64,000 nt of DNA from Pseudomonas sivasensis (GTDB taxonomy: Bacteria; Pseudomonadota; Gammaproteobacteria; Pseudomonadales; Pseudomonadaceae): contig NZ_JAAOWU010000001.1 in the NCBI RefSeq assembly GCF_013778505.1, positions 186,001 through 250,000 on the forward strand, given 5' to 3'. A model generated the notes under the pieces. That model searched no databases, was not told the DNA's origin, and worked only from the letters and a program-made list of their open reading frames with translations. Positions 27,133-38,046 of the stretch are shown in pieces (position 1 is the stretch's first letter; each line of letters starts with the position of its first letter). Position numbers and translations under genes: made by a program.

Positions 27133-29241
27133 TCAGGCCGCTGCTACCTGGACCGGAACGCCATTGAGCGCAGCGTTCCCCGATAGCTCATCCAACTGCC
27201 GCTCGTCGGTCAAGTCATTCGCGCTCGCCCCCGGTTGCCCGCTGGCGATGGTCATCTGGACGCCCGGGCGAGCGTGACCCCAGCCATGGGGCAGGCTGAC
27301 GACCCCGGGCATCATCTCCAGACTGGCCAGCACCTCTACCTCGATCATGCCAATGCGCGAACTCACGCGAACCCGCTGACCATCACTCAGTTGCCGACTG
27401 ACAAGGTCATCGGGATGCATCAGCAATTGATGTCGGGGCTTGCCCTTCACCAAGCGATGATAATTATGCATCCAAGAATTATTGCTGCGCACATGCCGAC
27501 GGCCGATCAGCAGCAGTTCGTCAGCCATGGGCAGCGGCTGCGCGGCGAAGCGCGCCAGGTCGGCAAGAATCACAGCGGGCGCGGCCTGAACCTTACCGTC
27601 AGCCGTTTTCAAGCGCGCAGAAAGATTGGGCTGCAACGGCCCCAAATCCACGCCATGGGGGTGATCGGCCAGCATCGCAACCGACAGTTTATGACTCGAC
27701 GCATCACCATACGCCCCGGCACGCAGTCCGAAGTCGATCATCTTGGCCGGCGGCATCGTCGGTTTAAGCACAACACCGGTCTGCGCCGCAAAGGCGGTGG
27801 CCAGACCGACGAAAATTTCCCAGTCATGCAAGGCCCCTTCGGGCTTGGGCAAGATCGCGCGGTTGAAACGGGTGACGTTACGCACCGCAAACATGTTGAA
27901 GGTGGTGTCGTAGTGATCGTTTTCCAGGGCCGAGGTGGACGGCAAAATCAGATCGGCGTACCGAGTGGTCTCGTTGATGTAAAGATCGATACTGACCATG
28001 AACTCCAACCCATCCAGCGCCTGCTCCAACTGGCGACCGTTAGGGGTCGACAGCACAGGATTGCCCGCTACCGTGACCAATGCGCGAATCTGCCCTTCGC
28101 CTTCAGTAAGCATTTCTTCAGCCAGGGCCGACACCGGCAACTCGCCGCCGTACTCCGGACGCCCGGAAACCCGGCTTTGCCAGCGGTTGAAATGCCCCCC
28201 GCCGGTCGACGCCACCAGGTCCACCGCGGGCGTAGTGCACAAGGCGCCGCCAACCCGGTCCAGGTTGCCGGTGACCAGGTTGATCAACTGCACCAACCAA
28301 TGGCAGAGCGTGCCAAACGCCTGGGTCGACACACCCATACGCCCATAACACACAGCCTTGTCCGCTGCGGCAAAGTCCCGCGCTAATTGGCGGATCTGTT
28401 CGGCAGGCACCGCACACTGGCGGCTCATGGCCTCGGCAGTAAAGCCTGCGATAGCACGGCGAACGTCCTCAAGACCGTCTACCGGTAAATGACTGGGGCG
28501 TGTCAGGTTTTCGGTAAACAAGGTGTTGAGCACACCGAACAACAGCGCCGCATCCCCACCCGGCCGCACGAATAGGTGTTGATCAGCAATCGCCGCCGTT
28601 TCACTGCGCCGAGGGTCTACCACCACCACTTTGCCGCCCCGGGACTGAATGGCCTTAAGGCGCTTCTCCACATCTGGCACGGTCATAATGCTGCCGTTGG
28701 AAGCCAGCGGGTTGCCACCCAGGATCAGCATAAAGTCGGTGTGATCGATGTCCGGGATCGGCAGCAGCAGACCATGGCCGTACATCAAGTGGCTGGTGAG
28801 GTGATGAGGCAACTGATCCACAGAGGTCGCGGAATACCGATTGCGCGTCTTGAGCAGGCCGAGGAAGTAGTTGCTGTGAGTCATCAGCCCATAGTTGTGC
28901 ACGCTGGGGTTGCCCTGATACACCGCCACCGCATTCTGCCCGTGCCGGGCCTGGATACCCGACAGCCGCTCGGCGACCAAGGAAAACGCTTCGTCCCACG
29001 GGATCGCTCGCCATTCGCTGCCCGTTCGCAACATCGGCTGGTGGAGGCGGTCCGGGTCATTCTGGATATCCTGCAACGCCACCGCCTTTGGGCAGATATG
29101 ACCACGGCTGAAGGTGTCCAACGCGTCGCCCTTGATCGAGGTAATCGCCAGGCTGCCGTCTTCGGCTTGGGTAGTTTCCAGGGTCAAGCCACAGATGGCT
29201 TCACATAGATGGCACGCACGGTGATGGAGAGTCTTGGTCAT
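27133..29241 (-). CDS. Cytoplasmic molybdopterin oxidoreductase
   Basis: 702 residues from the ATG at 29241 (MTKTLHHRACHLCEA). The N-terminal [4Fe-4S] ligands are C10, C13, C17 and C50. The pterin-binding oxidoreductase core and the C-terminal dinucleotide-binding domain (LLLIGRRHVRSNNSWMHN) follow, as in the DMSO reductase superfamily. No Tat signal, so it stays in the cytoplasm. No electron-transfer subunit, FdhD or chaperone gene is adjacent; substrate unknown. Ends 77 bases from grxD on the same strand. Confidence 0.87.
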   Translation of the reverse strand: MTKTLHHRACHLCEAICGLTLETTQAEDGSLAITSIKGDALDTFSRGHICPKAVALQDIQNDPDRLHQPMLRTGSEWRAIPWDEAFSLVAERLSGIQARHGQNAVAVYQGNPSVHNYGLMTHSNYFLGLLKTRNRYSATSVDQLPHHLTSHLMYGHGLLLPIPDIDHTDFMLILGGNPLASNGSIMTVPDVEKRLKAIQSRGGKVVVVDPRRSETAAIADQHLFVRPGGDAALLFGVLNTLFTENLTRPSHLPVDGLEDVRRAIAGFTAEAMSRQCAVPAEQIRQLARDFAAADKAVCYGRMGVSTQAFGTLCHWLVQLINLVTGNLDRVGGALCTTPAVDLVASTGGGHFNRWQSRVSGRPEYGGELPVSALAEEMLTEGEGQIRALVTVAGNPVLSTPNGRQLEQALDGLEFMVSIDLYINETTRYADLILPSTSALENDHYDTTFNMFAVRNVTRFNRAILPKPEGALHDWEIFVGLATAFAAQTGVVLKPTMPPAKMIDFGLRAGAYGDASSHKLSVAMLADHPHGVDLGPLQPNLSARLKTADGKVQAAPAVILADLARFAAQPLPMADELLLIGRRHVRSNNSWMHNYHRLVKGKPRHQLLMHPDDLVSRQLSDGQRVRVSSRIGMIEVEVLASLEMMPGVVSLPHGWGHARPGVQMTIASGQPGASANDLTDERQLDELSGNAALNGVPVQVAAA

Positions 29242-29671
29242 GGCCAGTCTCTTTATAGGGGCTTTGGTCTGACTATGGGCCGCGACCATGACAGACGCCA
29301 GTATCGTTCGTCCTGTGAATCGGCGAGCATTAGGCCAGGCCATGACCAAGCATGAGCAAATGTTACAAAACCCTGTATACAGCCCCGGAAACCGACGCAG
29401 CCTGATCCGAGCCCGCCCCCGCGCATTGCAAAAGGTTGCGACGCCAGTGTACAAATGGCCCGCTGCCGTCAGGAAATCGTCTTCAAAAGCGCTCTCGCGC
29501 CCTTCTTGAACACCCCTAAAAACGTAGCCCTATTGGTAAGACGCGACATTTAATGTCAATATCGCGCCTTCCCCTATTTCGTCGCCCCGTGCGGCTTTCG
29601 CCGCAGGTCTCGCCCGTTGTCACAATAAACAAGGCTTTGAGTATCTGCGGTCTGTTGCAAAAAGGTAGTTA
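29242..29671. other. argF/oxidoreductase divergent intergenic region
   Basis: About 430 bp. It must hold the promoters of both divergent units. Half-sites resembling the Pseudomonas ArgR core (TGTCAATATCGC near 29552, TGTCACAATAAAC near 29619) could mediate arginine control of argF, but the match is weak. A 73-codon frame on the plus strand is not supported. Confidence 0.4.
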
Positions 29672-29674
29672 ATG

Positions 29675-30595
29675 ATGAGCGCAAGGCACTTTCTCTCCCT
29701 GATGGATTGCACGCCCGAAGAGCTGGTCAGCGTGATCCGTCGAGGCATTGAGCTTAAAGACCTGCGTAACCGCGGCGTACTGTTCGAGCCTTTGAAAAAC
29801 CGCGTCCTCGGCATGATTTTCGAGAAGTCGTCGACCCGCACCCGTGTGTCTTTTGAAGCCGGCATGATCCAACTAGGTGGCCAAGCCATCTTCCTGTCTT
29901 CGCGCGACACTCAACTGGGTCGTGGCGAGCCTGTCGCCGACAGCGCCCGCGTCATGTCGCGCATGCTGGATGCGGTGATGATCCGTACCTTTGCCCACAG
30001 CACCGTCACCGAATTTTCCGCCAACTCACGAGTTCCGGTGATCAACGGCCTGTCCGATGACCTGCACCCGTGCCAGTTGCTGGCTGACATGCAAACCTTC
30101 CTTGAGCACCGTGGCTCCATCCAAGGCAAGACCGTGGCCTGGATCGGTGACGGCAACAACATGTGCAACAGCTATATAGAAGCGGCGATCCAATTCGACT
30201 TCCAACTGCGCATTGCTTGCCCGCAAGGCTACGAGCCTGACGCGCGCTTCCTGGCACAGGCCGGCGATCGCGTCACCCTGGTGCGTGACCCACGTGACGC
30301 CGTGCTGGGCGCGCACCTCGTCAGCACCGACGTCTGGACCTCCATGGGCCAGGAAGACGAAACCGCCCAGCGCCTGGCCCTGTTCGCGCCGTACCAGGTA
30401 AATCGGGCCCTGCTCGACCTGGCTGCACCGGATGTGCTGTTCATGCACTGCCTGCCCGCTCACCGCGGCGAAGAAATTAGCCTCGACCTGCTTGACGATG
30501 AGCGCTCGGTCGCCTGGGACCAGGCCGAAAACCGCCTGCACGCTCAGAAGGCTCTGCTCGAATTCCTCGTCCCGCCTTCGTACCACCACGCATGA
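29675..30595 (+). CDS. argF: Anabolic ornithine carbamoyltransferase
   Basis: 306 residues from the second of two adjacent ATGs (MSARHFLSL). Carbamoyl phosphate loop SSTRTRVSF is near residue 49, ornithine-binding HCLPAHRG near 265. It makes citrulline for arginine synthesis. The stop overlaps the next gene's ATG by four bases. Confidence 0.97.
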   Translation: MSARHFLSLMDCTPEELVSVIRRGIELKDLRNRGVLFEPLKNRVLGMIFEKSSTRTRVSFEAGMIQLGGQAIFLSSRDTQLGRGEPVADSARVMSRMLDAVMIRTFAHSTVTEFSANSRVPVINGLSDDLHPCQLLADMQTFLEHRGSIQGKTVAWIGDGNNMCNSYIEAAIQFDFQLRIACPQGYEPDARFLAQAGDRVTLVRDPRDAVLGAHLVSTDVWTSMGQEDETAQRLALFAPYQVNRALLDLAAPDVLFMHCLPAHRGEEISLDLLDDERSVAWDQAENRLHAQKALLEFLVPPSYHHA

Positions 30596-31701
30596 GCCAG
30601 CCACTTCTGCTGAACCTGCGCAATCTGGCATGCGGCTATCAAGATCAACGGGTGGTGCAGAACCTCAATCTGCACCTGAACGCGGGCGATATCGGCTGCC
30701 TGCTCGGCTCATCAGGCTGCGGTAAAACCACCACTCTGCGCGCGATTGCCGGTTTTGAGCCGGTGCATGAAGGCGAAATCAGCCTGGCAGGAGAAGTGAT
30801 CTCCAGTGCCGGTTTCACCCTGGCACCGGAGAAGCGTCGCATCGGCATGGTGTTCCAGGACTACGCGCTGTTTCCCCACCTCAGCGTGGCCGACAACATC
30901 GCGTTCGGCATCCGCAAGCATCCACAAAAGGATCGCGTGGTTACCGAGTTGCTGGAACTGGTAAACCTGAAGAATCTGGGCAAGCGCTTCCCTCACGAAC
31001 TGTCCGGCGGCCAGCAGCAACGTGTCGCCCTCGCCCGCGCCCTGGCGCCGGAGCCGCAACTGTTGCTGCTGGACGAACCCTTCTCCAACCTTGATGGCGA
31101 ACTGCGGCGCAAGCTCAGCCATGAGGTGCGCGACATTCTAAAGGCGCGCGGCACCAGTGCGATCCTGGTCACCCATGACCAGGAAGAAGCGTTTGCCGTG
31201 AGTGATCAGGTCGGCGTCTTCAAGGAGGGCCGTCTGGAGCAGTGGGACACGCCCTACAACCTCTATCACGAACCTCAGACACCCTACGTCGCCAGCTTTA
31301 TCGGCCAGGGTTATTTCATTCGTGGTCAGTTGAGCTCGCCCGAGTCCGTCAGCACCGAACTGGGTGACCTGCGCGGCAATCGCGCCTACACCTGGCCGAC
31401 CGGTGGTGCGGTGGATGTGTTGCTACGCCCGGATGACATCGTCTACGCGCCGGACAGTGCATTGAAAGCCCGGATCGTCGGTAAGACGTTCCTCGGTGCA
31501 TCCACCTTGTACCGTCTGCAGTTGCCGACCGGCGCGCAACTGGAATCGATTTTCCCCAGTCATGCCGACCATCAGGTGGGGTCGGATGTGGGGATTCGTG
31601 TAGCCGCTGAGCATCTGGTGCTGTTTCAGGCTTCGGGCAGCACCGCGGCGCAGATCCCTCGATCCGAGTCGGGCGTACGGCGCTACAACCCGGCACACTG
31701 A
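30592..31701 (+). CDS. Orphan ABC transporter ATPase (FbpC/PotA-like)
   Basis: 369 residues. Walker [10 protein letters not shown] is at residues 39-47, signature [15 protein letters not shown], Walker [13 protein letters not shown], and the C-terminal ~120 residues form a TOBE-like regulatory domain. This is the importer ATPase type for iron(III), spermidine or thiamine. It overlaps argF by ATGA, an arrangement shared with P. aeruginosa, but no permease or binding protein is nearby; it may serve a transporter encoded elsewhere. Confidence 0.9.
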   Translation: MSQPLLLNLRNLACGYQDQRVVQNLNLHLNAGDIGCLLGSSGCGKTTTLRAIAGFEPVHEGEISLAGEVISSAGFTLAPEKRRIGMVFQDYALFPHLSVADNIAFGIRKHPQKDRVVTELLELVNLKNLGKRFPHELSGGQQQRVALARALAPEPQLLLLDEPFSNLDGELRRKLSHEVRDILKARGTSAILVTHDQEEAFAVSDQVGVFKEGRLEQWDTPYNLYHEPQTPYVASFIGQGYFIRGQLSSPESVSTELGDLRGNRAYTWPTGGAVDVLLRPDDIVYAPDSALKARIVGKTFLGASTLYRLQLPTGAQLESIFPSHADHQVGSDVGIRVAAEHLVLFQASGSTAAQIPRSESGVRRYNPAH

Positions 31702-31723
31702 GTATTTGAAGAATACTGGTCAT

Positions 31724-31816
31724 CATGTGGGAGGGAGCTTGCTCCCGATGGCAGTGGGTCAGCTGTAGATACACCGGCTGACCTACAGCGATAGTGAGCA
31801 AGCGCCCTCCCACATG
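31724..31816. repeat. REP doublet (REPIN)
   Basis: Two inverted GTGGGAGGGAGCTTGCTC-type hairpins facing each other about 60 bp apart, between converging genes. The second arm is partly decayed (GAGCAAGCGCCCTCCCACAT). Confidence 0.85.
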
Positions 31817-31836
31817 GGTTCTCCAGGCGCCTGGGA

Positions 31837-32307
31837 TTACGCCCGACCAATTTCTGCGAATATGGCCTGGGTGTGCTCCGCCAGCACCGCTGCCGACAAC
31901 TCCACTTCCAAACCCCGTCTCCCCGCACTGACAAAAATCGTCGTGAACGGCTGCGCCGTCACATCGATAAACGTGCGCAAACGCTTCTTCTGCCCCAACG
32001 GACTGATGCCACCTAAAAGATAACCGGTAGAACGCTGCGCCGCGGCGGGGTCGGCCATTTCTACTTTTTTCACCCCCGCCGCGTGCGCCAGGGCTTTCAA
32101 GTCCAGACTTCCGACGACCGGCACCACAGCCACCAACAATTCGCCTTTTTCGCTGCTGGCCAACAAGGTCTTGAACACCTGCGCCGGGTCGAGGCTCAAC
32201 TTTTCTGCGGCCTCCAGGCCATATGAGGCGGCCTTGGGATCGTGTTCATAACTGTGGATGCGATGTTCGGCGCGAACTTTTTTCAACAAATCCAATGCGG
32301 GGGTCAT
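31837..32307 (-). CDS. ybaK: Cys-tRNA(Pro)/Cys-tRNA(Cys) deacylase YbaK
   Basis: 156 residues from the ATG at 32307 (MTPALDLLKK). The conserved Lys in QVFKTLLA and the glycine loop STGYLLGGISPLG match YbaK/EbsC, which clears Cys mischarged on tRNA-Pro in the cytoplasm. Divergent from glpF. Confidence 0.92.
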   Translation of the reverse strand: MTPALDLLKKVRAEHRIHSYEHDPKAASYGLEAAEKLSLDPAQVFKTLLASSEKGELLVAVVPVVGSLDLKALAHAAGVKKVEMADPAAAQRSTGYLLGGISPLGQKKRLRTFIDVTAQPFTTIFVSAGRRGLEVELSAAVLAEHTQAIFAEIGRA

Positions 32308-32432
32308 GGCGTCTCCGGCGGTGGCAAACAGGTGGCCAATTCTAGGCCAAGCCCGCGTAAAACGCTCTAATGCGCACCTCTCTTCAAACCATACTCCGTA
32401 GGGCAAGCATGATCATTCATCAAACCCATAGT

Positions 32433-32507
32433 TCGAAAGTGACTGACCGTTCACTTTCGACCTTTGACAGCGGTCATTCTTGTCTATATTTTTTCGCTTA
32501 CGAACAC
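32433..32507 (+). promoter_or_regulatory. glpF upstream region with GlpR-like site and perfect inverted repeat
   Basis: TTTTCGCTTACGAACACT at about 32491-32507 has the TTCG-N4-CGAACA form of GlpR operators and closely matches the site before glpD. A separate perfect repeat, TCGAAAGTGA (32433-32442) with TCACTTTCGA (32451-32460), lies 30 bp further up, between the divergent ybaK and glpF promoters; its binder is unknown. Confidence 0.6.
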
Positions 32508-32634
32508 TGTAGTAATACACCTACAGTATTCCAGCAGTAAGCCGTGCCTTGGATGGGGATCCTCGTCACGGTGAAAATCGCGCCACCGCCCGTTGAGGCA
32601 GTGCGCCAGACAAGAACAACAATTGAGGTTTTCC

Positions 32635-33489
32635 ATGACAACTGCTCTTCAACAGCCTTCACTTTCGAGCCAATGCATGGCCGAGTTCCTGGGGACTGCG
32701 CTTCTGATCTTCTTCGGTACAGGATGTGTCGCTGCCCTCAAGGTCGCGGGTGCCAGCTTTGGGTTATGGGAAATCAGCATCATCTGGGGTATCGGCGTCA
32801 GCATGGCGATCTACCTGAGCGCCGGTATTTCCGGGGCTCACCTCAACCCAGCAGTCAGCATCGCTCTATGCCTTTTCGCCGATTTCGAAAAGCGCAAACT
32901 GCCCTTCTACATCCTCGCCCAAGTGGCCGGCGCATTCTGCTCAGCGGCGCTGGTGTACACGCTCTATAGCAATCTGTTTTTCGATTACGAACAAACCCAT
33001 CATCTGGTACGCGGCACTCAAGCCAGCCTGGAATTGGCGTCGGTGTTCTCCACCTACCCTCATGCCCTGCTGAGCACTGCACAGGCTTTCCTGGTGGAAA
33101 TGGTCATTACGGCGATTCTGATGGGCGTGATCATGGCCCTGACCGATGACAATAACGGCCTGCCACGCGGCCCGTTGGCGCCACTGCTGATCGGCCTGCT
33201 GATTGCGGTAATTGGCAGCGCCATGGGCCCGTTGACCGGCTTTGCGATGAACCCGGCACGGGATTTCGGGCCCAAGCTGATGACCTTTTTCGCTGGTTGG
33301 GGTGAAATGGCCTTCACTGGCGGCCGCGATATTCCTTACTTCCTGGTGCCGATTTTCGCGCCGATTGTCGGCGCATGCCTGGGTGCTGCGGCCTATCGCG
33401 GGCTGATTGCCCGTCATCTGCCGAGCGCCGCACCTGCTGTCGCCGAAACCCAAGACACCGCCGTCACTGGCGAAACCCGTATTTCCTGA
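32635..33489 (+). CDS. glpF: Glycerol uptake facilitator
   Basis: 284 residues, six membrane segments and two half-helices with the aquaporin motifs HLNPAVS and FAMNPARD. The Asp after the second NPA is typical of glycerol channels. A C-terminal tail of ~30 residues is cytoplasmic. First gene of the glpF-glpK unit, behind a GlpR-like operator; ATG at 32635. Confidence 0.95.
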   Translation: MTTALQQPSLSSQCMAEFLGTALLIFFGTGCVAALKVAGASFGLWEISIIWGIGVSMAIYLSAGISGAHLNPAVSIALCLFADFEKRKLPFYILAQVAGAFCSAALVYTLYSNLFFDYEQTHHLVRGTQASLELASVFSTYPHALLSTAQAFLVEMVITAILMGVIMALTDDNNGLPRGPLAPLLIGLLIAVIGSAMGPLTGFAMNPARDFGPKLMTFFAGWGEMAFTGGRDIPYFLVPIFAPIVGACLGAAAYRGLIARHLPSAAPAVAETQDTAVTGETRIS

Positions 33490-33492
33490 TAA

Positions 33493-35076
<1,584 letters not shown>

Positions 35077-35159
35077 GCCAAGCTCCGGTTGTAACTGGCC
35101 GGGAGCGGATTCCTGCGTCATCATGGGCCACTTTTGTATGGCAGCCCAAAGGACGCCCC

Positions 35160-35915
35160 ATGAATCTGCCTCCCCGCCAACAACAAATCCTCGAACTGGT
35201 CCGCGAGCGCGGCTACGTCAGTATCGAGGAAATGGCGCAGCTATTTGTTGTCACCCCGCAAACCATCCGCCGCGATATCAATCAGCTGGCGGACGCCAAT
35301 TTGCTGCGCCGCTACCACGGCGGCGCGGCCTATGACTCCAGTGTCGAAAACACCGCGTACGCCATGCGTGCCGACCAGATGCGCGACGAGAAACAGCGCA
35401 TCGGCGAGGCCATTGCCGCGCAAATCCCCGACCACGCCTCGCTGTTCATCAATATCGGCACCACCACCGAGTCAATCGCCCGTGCGCTGCTGAATCACAA
35501 CCACCTGAAAATCATCACCAACAACCTCAACGTCGCCACCATGCTCAGTGCCAAGGATGACTTTGACGTGCTGCTGACCGGCGGCAACGTGCGGCGTGAC
35601 GGCGGTGTGGTGGGCCAGGCCAGCGTGGACTTCATCAACCAGTTCAAGGTCGACTTTGCCTTGGTGGGTATTAGCGGCATTGATGAAGATGGCAGCTTGT
35701 TGGATTTCGATTACCAGGAAGTCAGGGTTTCCCAGGCGATCATCGCCAATGCCCGCAAAGTGATCCTGGCGGCGGACTCGAGCAAATTTGGGCGCAATGC
35801 CATGATTCGTTTAGGGCCGATCAGCCTGGTGGACTGCCTGGTGACGGATCAGCAGCCGGTGCCGGCGCTGGTGCAGTTGCTGAATGACCATAAGGTTCGC
35901 CTGGAAGTCGTATAG
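35160..35915 (+). CDS. glpR: Glycerol-3-phosphate regulon repressor
   Basis: 251 residues. DeoR-type N-terminal HTH ([22 protein letters not shown]) and a C-terminal sugar-phosphate-sensing domain ([25 protein letters not shown]). It represses glpFK and glpD when glycerol 3-phosphate is low. It lies between its targets. Confidence 0.95.
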   Translation: MNLPPRQQQILELVRERGYVSIEEMAQLFVVTPQTIRRDINQLADANLLRRYHGGAAYDSSVENTAYAMRADQMRDEKQRIGEAIAAQIPDHASLFINIGTTTESIARALLNHNHLKIITNNLNVATMLSAKDDFDVLLTGGNVRRDGGVVGQASVDFINQFKVDFALVGISGIDEDGSLLDFDYQEVRVSQAIIANARKVILAADSSKFGRNAMIRLGPISLVDCLVTDQQPVPALVQLLNDHKVRLEVV

Positions 35916-35930
35916 CGTCTGCACTGACGT

Positions 35931-36005
35931 CATCGGGGGCAAGCCCCCTCCCACCCTTCGAGCTGTGAATACGCTCGAATGTGGGAAGGGGCTTACTCCC
36001 ACAAT
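35931..36005. repeat. Compact REP doublet
   Basis: ATCGGGGGCAAGCCCCCTCCCAC followed 30 bp later by the inverted GTGGGAAGGGGCTTACTCCCAC, between glpR and glpD. Confidence 0.8.
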
Positions 36006-36134
36006 GGCGCGCCATCACACACCCTTTTCCTCAAGCCTTTCCAAGGCTCATGTTCACAATTCTTCCTTTCCCCACCCTTTGATGAGTTTTTTCAATCAAA
36101 GTCGAGTGGCTGTGCGCGCGTTTATCAGCTACCA

Positions 36135-36152
36135 TTTTCGCAAATGAACATT
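36135..36152 (+). promoter_or_regulatory. GlpR-like operator before glpD
   Basis: TTTTCGCAAATGAACATT matches the glpF site TTTTCGCTTACGAACACT at 14 of 18 positions. It overlaps the palindrome GAACATTAATGTTC. It lies about 45 bp before the glpD start. Confidence 0.6.
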
Positions 36153-36193
36153 AATGTTCGAATTCCAAGACGAAAAAATCGCGAGGCCAGCCG

Positions 36194-37732
36194 ATGAACC
36201 CTTCCACCTTGCCTGCATCACCGCTTGCCGAAGTCTATGACGTTGCCGTAATCGGTGGCGGGATCAACGGCGTCGGCATTGCAGCAGACGCAGCCGGTCG
36301 CGGTTTGTCAGTATTCCTTTGCGAAAAGGACGACCTGGCCAGCCACACCTCCTCCGCCAGCAGCAAGCTGATCCACGGCGGCCTGCGCTACCTCGAACAT
36401 TACGAGTTCCGCTTGGTGCGTGAAGCATTGGCCGAACGCGAAGTGCTGCTGGCCAAGGCCCCGCACATCGTCAAGCAGATGCGTTTTGTATTGCCGCACC
36501 GCCCGCACCTGCGCCCGGCGTGGATGATCCGCGCAGGTCTGTTCCTGTATGACCACTTGGGCAAACGCGAAAAGCTCGCCGGTTCCAAAAGCCTCAAGTT
36601 TGGCGCTGACAGCCCGCTGAAAAGCGAAATCACCAAGGGTTTCGAATACTCCGACTGCTGGGTCGATGACGCCCGCCTGGTGGTGCTCAACGCCATGGCC
36701 GCTCGCGAAAAAGGCGCGCACATTCACACCCAGACCCGCTGCATCAGCGCGCACCGCAGCAACGGTATGTGGGATATGAACATGGAACGCGCCGACGGCA
36801 GCCTGTTCTCGATCCGCGCCCGCGCTTTGGTGAATGCCGCCGGCCCGTGGGTCGCCAAGTTCATCAAGGAAGACCTGAAGCTGGATTCGCCCTACGGCAT
36901 CCGCTTAATCCAGGGCAGCCACCTGATCGTGCCGAAACTGTACGAAGGCGCCCACGCGCACATCCTGCAGAATGAAGACCAGCGCATCGTCTTCACCATT
37001 CCGTACCTGAACCACCTGACCATCATCGGCACCACCGACCGCGAATACACCGGCGATCCGGCGAAAGTGGCGATCACCGAAGGTGAAACCGACTACATGC
37101 TCAACGTGGTAAACGCGCACTTCAAGAAACAACTGAGCCGCGATGACATCGTCCACACCTACTCCGGCGTACGACCGCTGTGCAACGACGAGTCGGATAA
37201 CCCATCAGCGATCACCCGCGATTACACCCTGTCGGTGTCGGGCGGCGCAGGCGAGGCACCGATTCTGTCGGTGTTCGGCGGCAAGCTGACCACCTATCGC
37301 AAGCTCGCCGAGTCGGCGATGGCGCAATTGGCCCCGTATTTCACCCAAATGCGCCCAAGCTGGACCGCCAAGGCCAGCCTGCCGGGTGGCGAAGACATGA
37401 CCTCACCAGAAGCCCTGGCCGAAGCCATTCGCCACAAATTCGACTGGGTGCCGAGCGAAATCGCACGCCGTTGGTCCACCACCTATGGCAGCCGCACATG
37501 GCGCCTGCTGGAAGGCGTGCAATCGCTGGCCGACCTGGGCGACCACTTGGGTGGTGGCCTGTATACCCGAGAAGTCGACTACCTGTGCGCCGAAGAATGG
37601 GTGACCCAACCTCAGGACGTGCTGTGGCGCCGTACCAAGCTTGGCCTGTTCACCACACCGGAAGAACAGGACAACCTGCAACGTTACCTGTCCCAAGTTG
37701 AGCAGAACCGCAGCAAGACTCAGGCGGCCTGA
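36194..37732 (+). CDS. glpD: Aerobic glycerol-3-phosphate dehydrogenase
   Basis: 512 residues. The FAD-binding Rossmann loop VAVIGGGINGVGIA is near residue 17. It oxidises glycerol 3-phosphate to dihydroxyacetone phosphate at the inner membrane and feeds electrons to quinone. Own promoter with a GlpR-like site and a terminator at 37751. Confidence 0.96.
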   Translation: MNPSTLPASPLAEVYDVAVIGGGINGVGIAADAAGRGLSVFLCEKDDLASHTSSASSKLIHGGLRYLEHYEFRLVREALAEREVLLAKAPHIVKQMRFVLPHRPHLRPAWMIRAGLFLYDHLGKREKLAGSKSLKFGADSPLKSEITKGFEYSDCWVDDARLVVLNAMAAREKGAHIHTQTRCISAHRSNGMWDMNMERADGSLFSIRARALVNAAGPWVAKFIKEDLKLDSPYGIRLIQGSHLIVPKLYEGAHAHILQNEDQRIVFTIPYLNHLTIIGTTDREYTGDPAKVAITEGETDYMLNVVNAHFKKQLSRDDIVHTYSGVRPLCNDESDNPSAITRDYTLSVSGGAGEAPILSVFGGKLTTYRKLAESAMAQLAPYFTQMRPSWTAKASLPGGEDMTSPEALAEAIRHKFDWVPSEIARRWSTTYGSRTWRLLEGVQSLADLGDHLGGGLYTREVDYLCAEEWVTQPQDVLWRRTKLGLFTTPEEQDNLQRYLSQVEQNRSKTQAA

Positions 37733-37750
37733 CAGACTCTTCATACAAAT

Positions 37751-37783
37751 GCCCCTGCGCCGCGAGGCCCAGGGGCTTTTTTA
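37751..37783 (+). terminator. Terminator of glpD
   Basis: GCCCCTG CGCCGCGAGGC CCAGGGGC hairpin followed by TTTTTTA. Confidence 0.85.
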
Positions 37784-37797
37784 TGCGCGCCAGGTCA

Positions 37798-37842
37798 TTC
37801 GGTTTTCCGAACGCAACACTCCAAGCTATTCGGTTTGCCGGA
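37798..37842 (+). promoter_or_regulatory. Two AauR-type binding dyads
   Basis: TTCGGTTTTCCGAA (37798-37811) is a perfect dyad; TTCGGTTTGCCGGA (37829-37842) matches it with one arm mismatch. The TTCGG-N4-CCGAA form is that reported for AauR, and the 31-bp spacing is about three turns. They lie about 90-120 bp upstream of the sigma-54 box. Confidence 0.75.
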
Positions 37843-37918
37843 CCGTACAGTTACATATTTACCGTCACACAAAGTTAATCATCATATAAATCATACGGTT
37901 AGCCATTTAGCCCTGGCC

Positions 37919-37934
37919 TGGCACGACTCATGCT
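37919..37934 (+). promoter_or_regulatory. Sigma-54 promoter of aatJQMP
   Basis: TGGCACGACTCATGCT fits TGGCACG-N4-TTGCW with the invariant GG and GC separated by ten bases. It lies about 115 bp before the aatJ start and downstream of the AauR dyads. Confidence 0.82.
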
Positions 37935-38046
37935 CTACACTCTTGGACGATTGCCTGGGACGCCTCAGGAGCCGTCACGGGCATTCGCTGTACAAGAGAG
38001 CCGTCTAACTGGCTTCATAAAAAAAACAAATGTCGAGGAAGTATTG

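Noticed and set aside
29288..29509. 73-codon plus-strand ORF upstream of argF
   Set aside because: No motif, no coding bias, and it lies in the divergent promoter region.
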